NCBI GenBank assembly: GCA_023145935.1
Contig: JAGLDB010000159.1
Span: forward strand, 1 to 5,046
Reading direction: 5' to 3'
Source: Candidatus Sabulitectum sp.
GTDB lineage: Bacteria > Fermentibacterota > Fermentibacteria > Fermentibacterales > Fermentibacteraceae
DNA length: 5,046 nucleotides
This document shows, piece by piece, positions 1 through 5,046 of the stretch. Every line of letters starts with the position of its first letter. The stretch's first letter is position 1. The position numbers were made by a program, and so were the translations under genes. The notes under the pieces are model-generated. The model worked only from the letters and a program-made list of their open reading frames with translations. It was not told the origin of the DNA and did not search any database.

Positions 1-12
1 ATGAGGGGGAAA

Positions 13-18
13 GAAGGA
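13..18 (+). promoter_or_regulatory. Ribosome binding site of the PEBP-like gene
   Basis: GAAGGA lies 6 bases before the ATG at 25. It decides the start: the in-frame ATG at position 1 sits at the window edge with no visible upstream signal and would add eight residues (MRGKEGIT) encoded by this site itself. Starting at 25 gives MEFKICSSAF, which matches the usual beginning of bacterial PEBP proteins. Confidence 0.7.
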
Positions 19-24
19 ATTACT

Positions 25-477
25 ATGGAGTTTAAAATTTGCAGCAGTGCTTTCAAAGACGGTGGGTATCTTCCAGGCTGGTATTCTTCTTTAGGACTCA
101 ATGCTTCTCCACCTTTCGGATGGGCAGAGGAGCCGGAGGGAACCATGAGTCTTGCTCTTATCTGCTCTTCTTCCAAAGGAGAGGTACTGTGGGTATTATG
201 GAATATCCCCAATACCGTAAAAACCATTTATGGGCGTCTTCCAGCTGAAAGTATTCTTCCTGGTGGTATGCGCCAGGGTGTGAATGATCTTCTTTGCACC
301 GGCTGGACTGGCCCTGCGGAGAAACATCCCGATCTATCTCTGACTTTTATGCTTTTTGCTTTGGATTGTGTTCTGGATATCTCTGATGAAGATGATGATG
401 TTTCTGCACTAATGCTTGGGTCAGCCATGGAGGGGCATATTCTCGGAGAAACAACTGTAAGCTGTGTTTACTTCTGA
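25..477 (+). CDS. YbhB/YbcL-type PEBP (Raf kinase inhibitor-like) protein with degenerate ligand pocket
   Basis: This is a 150-residue cytoplasmic protein of the phosphatidylethanolamine-binding protein (PEBP) fold, the usual length for bacterial YbhB/YbcL homologues. Family landmarks are in order: SSAFKDGG (7-14), SPPFGW (28-33), PEGTMSLALI (37-46), WNIP (59-62), the GGMRQGVND loop (80-88), FALD (111-114) and MEGHILGE (135-142). The pocket is unusual. The conserved DPDAP segment is replaced by SSSKG (48-52), the pocket histidine before Trp is Leu (VLWVLWNIP), and the later GHRY segment reads as a region without that His (HPDLSLTF, 101-108). The anion-binding site known from the family is therefore probably absent. 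No signal peptide is seen. The gene overlaps the next one by 14 bases, suggesting translational coupling. Bacterial PEBP proteins have no firmly established general function, so only the fold is assigned. An alternative start at base 1 is less likely. Confidence 0.85.
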   Translation: MEFKICSSAFKDGGYLPGWYSSLGLNASPPFGWAEEPEGTMSLALICSSSKGEVLWVLWNIPNTVKTIYGRLPAESILPGGMRQGVNDLLCTGWTGPAEKHPDLSLTFMLFALDCVLDISDEDDDVSALMLGSAMEGHILGETTVSCVYF

Positions 478-1702
478 ACCTTTAAGCAGAGAGCAGCACA
501 GCCGTCCGGCTCATAATGAGCTTGCCATTCACTGGGCTTTGAAAGAAGAGATCGTATTTCTTAACCACGGTTCTTTCGGGGCTTGTCCGTTGCATGTTCA
601 ACAGAAGAGAGAAGACCTTCTCCGGTGGATTGAATCCGATCCCATGGAATTTATGCTGAACGAGTATCAGCCACTCCTGGCTTTTTCAATAAAAAGAGTA
701 ACAGAGTTCATGGGAGCCCAGCCGGGATCAGTGGTTTTTGTTGAAAACTCCACCACAGGTATTAACACAATTCTTAACAATCTTCCCTTAGACCCCGGAG
801 ATGAGATACTTGTTACAGATCAGGAGTATTTTTCTTCTGCGAATTCTCTTGAAGTGATCGCACGCAGAAGGGGTGCTGCCGTTAGGTTGATACATCTGCC
901 GTTTCCTGTGGAATCCCCGGAAGAGATCATTGATGCTTTTGTGGAGGCAGTGTCGGATTCTACAAAATATGCGCTGGTCGACCATATTGTCAGTTCAACA
1001 GGCATGATCATGCCGCTGAAAATGATCATTGACACCCTGTCCGGCAATGGTGTAAAGACCATTGTTGATGGCGCCCACGGGCCTGGACAGGTACCATTGA
1101 ATCTCAAGGAGCTTGGTTGTTTTGCATATGTAGGTAATTGTCATAAGTGGTTGTGCAGTCCCAGGTCTTCTGCCTCTCTGTATGTACATCCGGATTTTCA
1201 GGCTGGTTTTCTTCCTCTTGTGATCAGTCATCTTCCTGGAGATCTGGAGACTGATCTTTCAGATTTCCAGATGTATTTCAGATGGAACGGTACTCCTGAT
1301 CCCACACCGGCTCTTTGTGTTCCAGAATCTTTGAAATTCATGGGGGATCTTAACAGTAGCGGCTGGCCTGGAATAATGCGAAGCAACCGGGAAAAGTCTT
1401 TGCAGGCAAGACAAATTCTCTGTGCTGCTTTAGAAGAGGAACCGCCTTGTCCTGATTCCATGGTGGGAGCCATGGCGGCAATCCCGCTAGAGGGATTCAA
1501 TTCCTCTGTATTTGTTCTTTCTCACTTCACTGATCCGCTTCAGCAGTGGCTGAGAAACGAGAAGGGAATTGTTGTTCCCATCACTTCCTTGTGTAATGGT
1601 GCCCGAAGGATGGTTCGAGTATCAGCACAGCAGTACAACAGTATTGAGCAGTATCATTATCTGGCAGAAGCACTTGTTGAATACAGAGAGAAGAATTACT
1701 GA
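464..1702 (+). CDS. Class V PLP-dependent enzyme, isopenicillin-N-epimerase-like (CefD/EgtE/cysteine desulfhydrase group)
   Basis: This is a 412-residue fold-type I PLP enzyme. Family marks: FLNHGSFGA (32-40); the phosphate-binding loop ENSTTGIN (94-101); Y122 in DQEY, probably the residue stacking on the PLP ring; VDGAHGPGQ (201-209), with D202 contacting the pyridine nitrogen; CHKW (226-229), with K228 as the Schiff-base lysine; RWNGTPDPTPAL (273-284); and RVSAQQYN (385-392), with R385 as the likely carboxylate anchor. These are typical of the CefD-like branch, which includes epimerases, ergothioneine C-S lyase and plant cysteine desulfhydrase-like proteins. Substrate and reaction cannot be told from sequence. 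The cysteine loop of true desulfurases is missing. The start is GTG, the first possible one after an in-frame TAA at 458-460, with GGAGAA at 445-450 as a rather distant ribosome site. It lies between a PEBP-like gene and a cysteine desulfurase gene, so C-S lyase activity is plausible but inferred. Confidence 0.85.
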   Translation: MFTSEPLSREQHSRPAHNELAIHWALKEEIVFLNHGSFGACPLHVQQKREDLLRWIESDPMEFMLNEYQPLLAFSIKRVTEFMGAQPGSVVFVENSTTGINTILNNLPLDPGDEILVTDQEYFSSANSLEVIARRRGAAVRLIHLPFPVESPEEIIDAFVEAVSDSTKYALVDHIVSSTGMIMPLKMIIDTLSGNGVKTIVDGAHGPGQVPLNLKELGCFAYVGNCHKWLCSPRSSASLYVHPDFQAGFLPLVISHLPGDLETDLSDFQMYFRWNGTPDPTPALCVPESLKFMGDLNSSGWPGIMRSNREKSLQARQILCAALEEEPPCPDSMVGAMAAIPLEGFNSSVFVLSHFTDPLQQWLRNEKGIVVPITSLCNGARRMVRVSAQQYNSIEQYHYLAEALVEYREKNY

Positions 1703-1774
1703 GAATCTGCTGCTCTGCTCAGCGATCTTCTTTCCTAATCATCTATATTCGCAAGGTCAGCAAAGGAGGTAGCC
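1703..1774 (+). other. Short intergenic gap inside the operon
   Basis: These 72 bases are the only gap among the four plus-strand genes. I see no convincing terminator hairpin with a T-run. A TATATT at 1744-1749 resembles a -10 box but has no clear -35 partner, so an internal promoter is possible but unsupported. The end of the gap holds the strong ribosome site of the next gene. Confidence 0.5.
1762..1770 (+). promoter_or_regulatory. Strong Shine-Dalgarno site before a TTG start
   Basis: AAAGGAGGT is close to a full complement of the 16S rRNA 3' end and stands 4 bases before TTG at 1775. It decides the start of the desulfurase: the TTG-initiated protein begins MIYLDNAST, the canonical N-terminus of the family, and no in-frame ATG lies near. 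Confidence 0.85.
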
Positions 1775-2914
1775 TTGATATATCTTGACAACGCTTCCAC
1801 TTCATGGCCGAAGCCGGATTCTGTGGTTGAAGCTGTTTCCAGCTACATAACAGATATCGGGGCCAGCCCTGCCAGGGGGAATTGTACCTCAGCTCTTGAA
1901 GCTCTTGGGGTTGTGCTTGACTGTCGTGAGTCAGTGGCGTCATTTTTTGGAAGTGGCAACCCTCTTAATGTGATTTTCTCCCACAATGTAACCTGGGCAA
2001 TAAACACAGTTCTTCATGGCATGCTCTTCAGCGGAGACAAGGTCGTATCATCTTCAATGGAACACAATGCTGTTACCCGGCCTCTTACAGACCTTTCAGA
2101 AAAAGGTGTGGAAGTGGTTTACTCGTCATGTGACAGCCTGGGTCATCTTGATCTTGATGCGTTCAGAAAAAATATAGCAGGAGCAAAGCTTGCAGTTATC
2201 AACCATGGATCAAATGTTACCGGAACTGTTCAGGATGTAAGTGCTATTTCAGAAATATGTCGTTCCAGCGGAACTGTTTTTCTGCTTGACGCAGCCCAGA
2301 GCGCGGGAATCATACCTGTGAATTTTTCCCAGGGAGCAGACATTATTGCATTTACTGGGCACAAGGGTTTGCTGGGAGTTCCCGGGACCGGTGGTATAGT
2401 GTTTGCAGACCATTTTGATCCGAGTCGTATAAAGACATTTGTTCAGGGAGGAACAGGCAGTTTATCCGAGGAGAGCAGACAACCTGATTTTCTTCCAGAT
2501 CGTTTTGAAGCAGGAACGATGAATGGCCCGGGGCTTGCTGGGCTTCTTGCAGGTATAGAGTATTTGAATTCTCTGGGGCTTGAGGAGATATACAGAAGAA
2601 AGATGAAGATCGCAGGTATGCTTGCCAGGGGTATTGAAGATATTGAAGGCGCTGTAGTTTACAGACCTTCTTCTGAAAAACTCTGGACTGCTGTTGTTTC
2701 ATTTACCCTCGCAGATTCCTGTACGGCTTCTATCACTGACCATCTTACCAGAAAGCATAATATTTGTTGCAGGCACGGGTTTCATTGTGCTGCCGCAGCA
2801 CACAGAACAATTGGAACATTTCCCGGTGGTACCGTAAGACTCAGTCCAGGACTGTTCACTACGGTTCAGGAGATAGAAAGTGCATTGAAAGCTGTCAGGG
2901 AATACAGTGAGTGA
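1775..2914 (+). CDS. Cysteine desulfurase family protein (class V aminotransferase, EF2568-like subgroup)
   Basis: This 379-residue PLP enzyme probably removes sulfur (or selenium) from cysteine/selenocysteine, leaving a persulfide on its catalytic cysteine plus alanine. Motifs: YLDNASTSWPKP (3-14); SHNVTWAIN (69-77), the phosphate loop; MEHNAV (95-100), with H97 stacking on PLP; LDAAQSAG (171-178), with D172 and Q175; FTGHKG (193-198), with Schiff-base K197; RFEAGTMN (243-250); and CRHGFHCAAAAHRTIGT (332-348) with C338, the expected persulfide cysteine, followed by GGTVRLSPGLF with R355. Length and C-terminal pattern fit the subgroup often annotated simply as 'cysteine desulfurase family protein' and known from loci with selenium-metabolism genes, rather than IscS or SufS. 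It starts at TTG with a strong ribosome site. Its last 8 bases overlap the DUF3343 gene, its likely acceptor partner. Sulfur versus selenium use cannot be decided here. Confidence 0.92.
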   Translation: MIYLDNASTSWPKPDSVVEAVSSYITDIGASPARGNCTSALEALGVVLDCRESVASFFGSGNPLNVIFSHNVTWAINTVLHGMLFSGDKVVSSSMEHNAVTRPLTDLSEKGVEVVYSSCDSLGHLDLDAFRKNIAGAKLAVINHGSNVTGTVQDVSAISEICRSSGTVFLLDAAQSAGIIPVNFSQGADIIAFTGHKGLLGVPGTGGIVFADHFDPSRIKTFVQGGTGSLSEESRQPDFLPDRFEAGTMNGPGLAGLLAGIEYLNSLGLEEIYRRKMKIAGMLARGIEDIEGAVVYRPSSEKLWTAVVSFTLADSCTASITDHLTRKHNICCRHGFHCAAAAHRTIGTFPGGTVRLSPGLFTTVQEIESALKAVREYSE

Positions 2915-3164
2915 TTATCTGTATATGATATTCCAGTCAATGACCCATGTTTTAACTGCGGAAAGAGCTGCCAGAAAGAGTGGTATTGCATGCAGGATGG
3001 TTCCTATTCCCAGGAATGTTTCCACAGACTGCGGAATGTGTATTTCTGTTAAAGTGGAAGATAGCAGATCTTTCTTATCGGTAGTGAAGGAGAAGGGCAT
3101 CAATCCTGAAAGGGTAGAGGAACACAAGGGCTCAGGTCCTAAAAGCAGATGCTACTCAACTTGA
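2907..3164 (+). CDS. DUF3343 protein, putative Se/S carrier
   Basis: This 85-residue cytoplasmic protein matches the DUF3343 (putative Se/S carrier-like) pattern: YLYMIFQSMTHVLTAE at the N-terminus (4-19), then RMVPIPRNVSTDCGM (30-44) with the conserved Cys-Gly at C42-G43. The fold is expected to resemble TusA/YedF-type small sulfur carriers. C42 is the likely acceptor of persulfide or selenium from the upstream desulfurase. Oddly, the site reads CGMC, giving a CxxC pair (C42, C45), and there is a third cysteine near the C-terminus (C82). The start is GTG at 2907, overlapping the desulfurase by 8 bases, with AGGGA at 2897-2901 as a modest ribosome site. Starting at the later ATG (2925) would remove the conserved YLYM segment. 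The role is inferred from family and gene pairing. Confidence 0.85.
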   Translation: MSDYLYMIFQSMTHVLTAERAARKSGIACRMVPIPRNVSTDCGMCISVKVEDSRSFLSVVKEKGINPERVEEHKGSGPKSRCYST

Positions 3165-4025
3165 TCAGTCGATGAGCATAAGAATTTTTTCTGAATTACA
3201 GCATTTCTGAAGTTTATCTATGGCTCTGTTTTTCAGTTGTCTTACTCTTTCGCGACTTATCCCCATTGTTCTGCCTATCTCTGCCAGAGTGTGTCTTCTG
3301 TTCGTACTTAAACCGAAGAAAAGGCTGATGATAGTTTTCTCGCGAATATCCAGAGTTTCAAGTAATTCCATCACACTGTTTTTCAGAGACTCTTCAACAA
3401 CTGCATCTTCTGGAGATTCAGCGTCTCGCGAGGGCATCATGTCCTGAAAAGTCTTGTCACTCCCATCATAAACCGGCCTGTCCAGAGAGAGATGCGTACT
3501 GTGAATTGAAAGCATTCCTTCGATGCTTTTCCGCGAAACATCCAGCTGGCCGGCTATCTCATCTGTTGACGGTGCACGGCCAAGATTGTGCCCCAGTTCT
3601 CTTGATGCTCTACCCATTCGATACAGTTCATTAACCCTGTTAAGAGGTAATCTCACGATCCTGGAGTTTTCTGCAAGGGTTTGAAGAATTGCCTGTCTGA
3701 TCCACCAGACTGCATATGTTATAAATCGGCAACCTCGTTTTTCGTCAAAACCCTTGGCTGCACGAATAAGTCCAACGTTACCTTCACTTATGAGATCTTC
3801 AAGAGCTACACCCTGGTTTGCATACTGCTTGGCTATGCTCACAACAAATCTGAGATTTGCTTCTACCAGGATCTCCTGCGCCTCTTGATCATTATTTCTG
3901 ATCCTTTGAGCCAGACCAGTTTCTTCTTCAGAGGTCAGGGACTCTTTCAAGCCTATTTCCCGAAGATACAACTCAAGAGATTTCCCCTCAACACCACGAA
4001 TACCCAAGGATCTACACCCCTTCAT
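3165..4025 (-). CDS. RpoD/SigA-type sigma-70 RNA polymerase sigma factor (short FCB-type)
   Basis: This 286-residue sigma factor directs RNA polymerase to promoters. Region 1.2 is at about 16-48 (SLELYLREIG). Region 2 follows: NLRFVVSIAK (57-66), DLISEGNVGL (77-86), YAVWWIRQAI (104-113) and ENSRIVRLPLN (119-129), covering core binding and -10 recognition. Region 3 is about 130-205 and region 4 about 220-275, with a helix-turn-helix LAEIGRTMGISRERVRQLKNR (247-267) for the -35 box. There is no region 1.1. Length and wording match the short primary sigma factors of Bacteroidetes/Chlorobi, so this may be the housekeeping factor, though a paralogous group 2 factor is not excluded. The usual RGFKF in region 2.3 reads RGCRF (C99). 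The start at 4025 aligns with FCB homologues. An upstream ATG (4106) would translate the promoter region, and TTG at 4007, preceded by AAGGGG, is an alternative. No clear ribosome site precedes 4025. Confidence 0.9.
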   Translation of the reverse strand: MKGCRSLGIRGVEGKSLELYLREIGLKESLTSEEETGLAQRIRNNDQEAQEILVEANLRFVVSIAKQYANQGVALEDLISEGNVGLIRAAKGFDEKRGCRFITYAVWWIRQAILQTLAENSRIVRLPLNRVNELYRMGRASRELGHNLGRAPSTDEIAGQLDVSRKSIEGMLSIHSTHLSLDRPVYDGSDKTFQDMMPSRDAESPEDAVVEESLKNSVMELLETLDIREKTIISLFFGLSTNRRHTLAEIGRTMGISRERVRQLKNRAIDKLQKCCNSEKILMLID

Positions 4026-4065
4026 TTGCGCAGGCAATAGATAACTTACTACAACACGTATTGTT

Positions 4066-4096
4066 ACTATCTGCAAATAAAAAATGCGGTTGTCAA
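4066..4096 (-). promoter_or_regulatory. Candidate promoter of the sigma factor gene
   Basis: Reading the minus strand, a perfect TTGACA (4096-4091) is followed after 19 bases by GATAGT (4071-4066), a 4/6 match to TATAAT. The spacer is longer than the ideal 17. Transcription would start near 4059, leaving about 35 bases before the ATG at 4025, which agrees with that start and argues against the ATG at 4106. Confidence 0.4.
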
Positions 4097-4105
4097 GAGA
4101 TGACA
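4091..4105. promoter_or_regulatory. Small inverted repeat overlapping the -35 box, possible operator
   Basis: TGTCA-AGAGA-TGACA is a perfect 5-5-5 inverted repeat whose left arm lies inside the TTGACA box of the sigma gene promoter. A dimeric regulator could bind here, but a repeat this short can arise by chance. Confidence 0.25.
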
Positions 4106-4166
4106 TGCTGTAGCGGATACTTTTGAAACTCGTAAAAATAATTTACTCAGCAGCCTGCCTGAATTG

Positions 4167-5046
4167 TCAGTTGATACATATTATTCTTGTATAGCTCGTA
4201 GCCTTGTCATTTTCAGCAACAAGGTAAAACATCCCGGTAAAGGGAAGGCTGATGTTCAGGTTGCTGTTGCCGCGAGAGAATACCCTCCGTTCAAGAACCC
4301 GGCCGTCTATAGCATAAACGCTAAGTGCACCGGAACTGGGGCTGGAAACACTAACCAGAACTGACTCTCCTCTGGAAACTGGATTCGAACAGACTTCCAC
4401 TAAAAGTGAATTTACAGAAGAGCTCTGAGTATCTTCAGTTCCACCCATATCGGGACAGTACCTGTAGATCTTCCCTGACATACCGCAATTAAAGAATAGT
4501 CTGTTTATCCCCATGGCTGCTGCAACGCCGTACACATCGGTACATTCCTCGCTGTTAACCTGACAGTACGAGGACCCTGAATAGTAAAGCCTGACTGGAT
4601 CCACAACCTCAGAACAGGCAATTGGAATACCGGTGAGCAAGTCACATCCGATGTCCCTGACCTCCAGATCCTCTTCAATTGTAAATAGTTTTTCAGTTGG
4701 GTAAGAGCCAATGGGTATATGCTGCCTGTAAATCGAACGGTCAGATTTATCCATTATAAACAAGTAGCCATAGCTGCTGTGTTCATACGCGCCTAAACCT
4801 GAGATTGAGACAGGACCACTATCAGAGAAATCATAAGTTGTTACAGGATTGCCTGCAAAATCTACTGCATGCACCAGTGCCGTTCCACTTTCACTGAAGT
4901 AGATAAGAGAATCCATGGAGGCCAGCCCAATCGGTGGTGACGAATAAACCGGTAAATCGATCATGCTGAATACAGTTCCTGTCCAATCGTCTATCATGTA
5001 AACACAATTCGCCAGTGAATCAAGCACCATGACATGACCAGAATAA
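4167..5046 (-). CDS. Secreted propeller-like protein with C-terminal sorting (T9SS type A-like) domain, partial at the 5' end
   Basis: The frame is open to the right edge of the window (codons for YSGHV precede the first ATG at 5030), so this is the C-terminal part of a longer protein. Numbering here counts from that ATG. Residues 1-195 look like repeated beta-strand blades: VLDSLANCVYMID, DSLIYFSESGTALVHAVD, YGYLFIMDKSDRSIYR and NRLFFNCGMSGKIYRY share a pattern of 'aliphatic-aromatic, short turn, strand', suggestive of a beta-propeller. A Ser-rich linker (about 200-208) leads to a C-terminal domain (about 209-287) with SNPVSRGES, LSVYAIDGRVLERRV and LPFTGMFYLVAEND, the signature layout of type IX secretion sorting or FlgD-Ig-like domains. 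It is therefore probably exported to the cell surface or medium. It has nine cysteines, unusual for such proteins. Its ligand or enzymatic role is not recognised. It lies upstream of the sigma gene on the same strand, 141 bases away. Confidence 0.7.
   Translation of the reverse strand, partial: YSGHVMVLDSLANCVYMIDDWTGTVFSMIDLPVYSSPPIGLASMDSLIYFSESGTALVHAVDFAGNPVTTYDFSDSGPVSISGLGAYEHSSYGYLFIMDKSDRSIYRQHIPIGSYPTEKLFTIEEDLEVRDIGCDLLTGIPIACSEVVDPVRLYYSGSSYCQVNSEECTDVYGVAAAMGINRLFFNCGMSGKIYRYCPDMGGTEDTQSSSVNSLLVEVCSNPVSRGESVLVSVSSPSSGALSVYAIDGRVLERRVFSRGNSNLNISLPFTGMFYLVAENDKATSYTRIICIN

Larger units (their letters stand above)
4026..4166 (-). other. Intergenic region between the secreted-protein gene and the sigma gene
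   Basis: These 141 bases hold the candidate sigma promoter and its inverted repeat, plus a second small palindrome (TTGC-GCAG-GCAA, 4026-4037) directly before the sigma start codon. No canonical terminator for the upstream gene is visible; only a weak A/T hairpin (4132-4146) occurs. Confidence 0.4.

Noticed and set aside
384..402. GATGAAGATGATGATG run in the PEBP-like gene
   Set aside because: It encodes an acidic loop (DEDDD) within the intact frame; too short to be a meaningful repeat.
464..1702. Cephalosporin biosynthesis (true isopenicillin N epimerase)
   Set aside because: No isopenicillin N synthase, ACV synthetase or expandase gene is nearby, and the CefD-like family is broad; only the family is supported.
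2352..2702. 116-codon open frame opposite the desulfurase gene
   Set aside because: Low-complexity, Gln/Leu-rich translation typical of reverse-frame reading of a real gene; no start signal.
3140..3156. AGCAGATGCT palindrome near the operon's 3' end as a terminator
   Set aside because: It leaves a stem of only three pairs once a loop is allowed, and lies inside the coding sequence.
3681..4040. 119-codon open frame on the plus strand opposite the sigma gene
   Set aside because: It is antisense to strongly conserved sigma regions 1.2-2, has no ribosome site and no recognisable domain; a shadow frame.
4026..4106. Sigma factor starting at the ATG at 4106 (27 more residues)
   Set aside because: The extension is encoded by the apparent promoter (TTGACA, GATAGT), has no similarity to sigma region 1, and the start at 4025 aligns with known short sigma factors.
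4132..4146. Hairpin GTAAA-AATAA-TTTAC as terminator of the secreted-protein gene
   Set aside because: Only five base pairs, four of them A-T, and no following T-run on the minus strand; too weak to call.
5028..5030. ATG at 5030 as the true start of the right-edge protein
   Set aside because: The frame continues upstream without a stop to the edge, no ribosome site is seen, the N-terminus is not a signal peptide, and the sequence there already looks like an internal propeller blade.

Overview
The window carries six protein-coding regions and almost no non-coding DNA. I see no RNA genes, insertion sequences, CRISPR arrays or long repeats. Three features suggest an uncultured or candidate-phylum member of the Fibrobacteres-Chlorobi-Bacteroidetes (FCB) assemblage. 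The sigma factor resembles the short primary sigma factors of Bacteroidetes and Chlorobi (about 286 residues, no region 1.1, core YAVWWIRQAI). The right-edge protein ends in a domain like the type IX secretion sorting domain. Several genes start with GTG or TTG. Base composition is moderate by eye. A Fermentibacteria-like lineage would fit, but that is a guess from style, not from a search.

Left part, plus strand (25-3164): four genes read the same way with overlaps or a short gap, probably one operon. They are (1) a small PEBP/YbhB-like protein that has lost the usual ligand-pocket residues; (2) a class V PLP enzyme of the isopenicillin-N-epimerase-like group; (3) a class V PLP enzyme of the cysteine desulfurase type with its catalytic cysteine; and (4) an 85-residue DUF3343 protein, a putative Se/S carrier, overlapping gene 3 by 8 bases. 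Genes 3 and 4 form a recognisable sulfur or selenium mobilisation pair: the desulfurase would make a persulfide (or selenide) and the small cysteine protein would accept it. Gene 2 could be a second C-S bond-cleaving enzyme or an unrelated PLP enzyme. The role of the PEBP-like protein is unknown.

Right part, minus strand (3165-5046): a sigma-70 factor converges on the operon with zero intergenic bases, the two stop codons together forming TGATCA. Upstream of it are a candidate promoter overlapped by a small inverted repeat. Then comes the 3' portion of a gene for a secreted, probably beta-propeller-like, cysteine-rich protein with a C-terminal sorting-type domain. That reading frame stays open to the right edge, so its N-terminus lies outside the window.

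The most interesting point is the tandem of two unlike class V PLP enzymes with a Se/S-carrier-like protein and a degenerate PEBP. It is a plausible sulfur/selenium module whose recipient pathway is not visible here.
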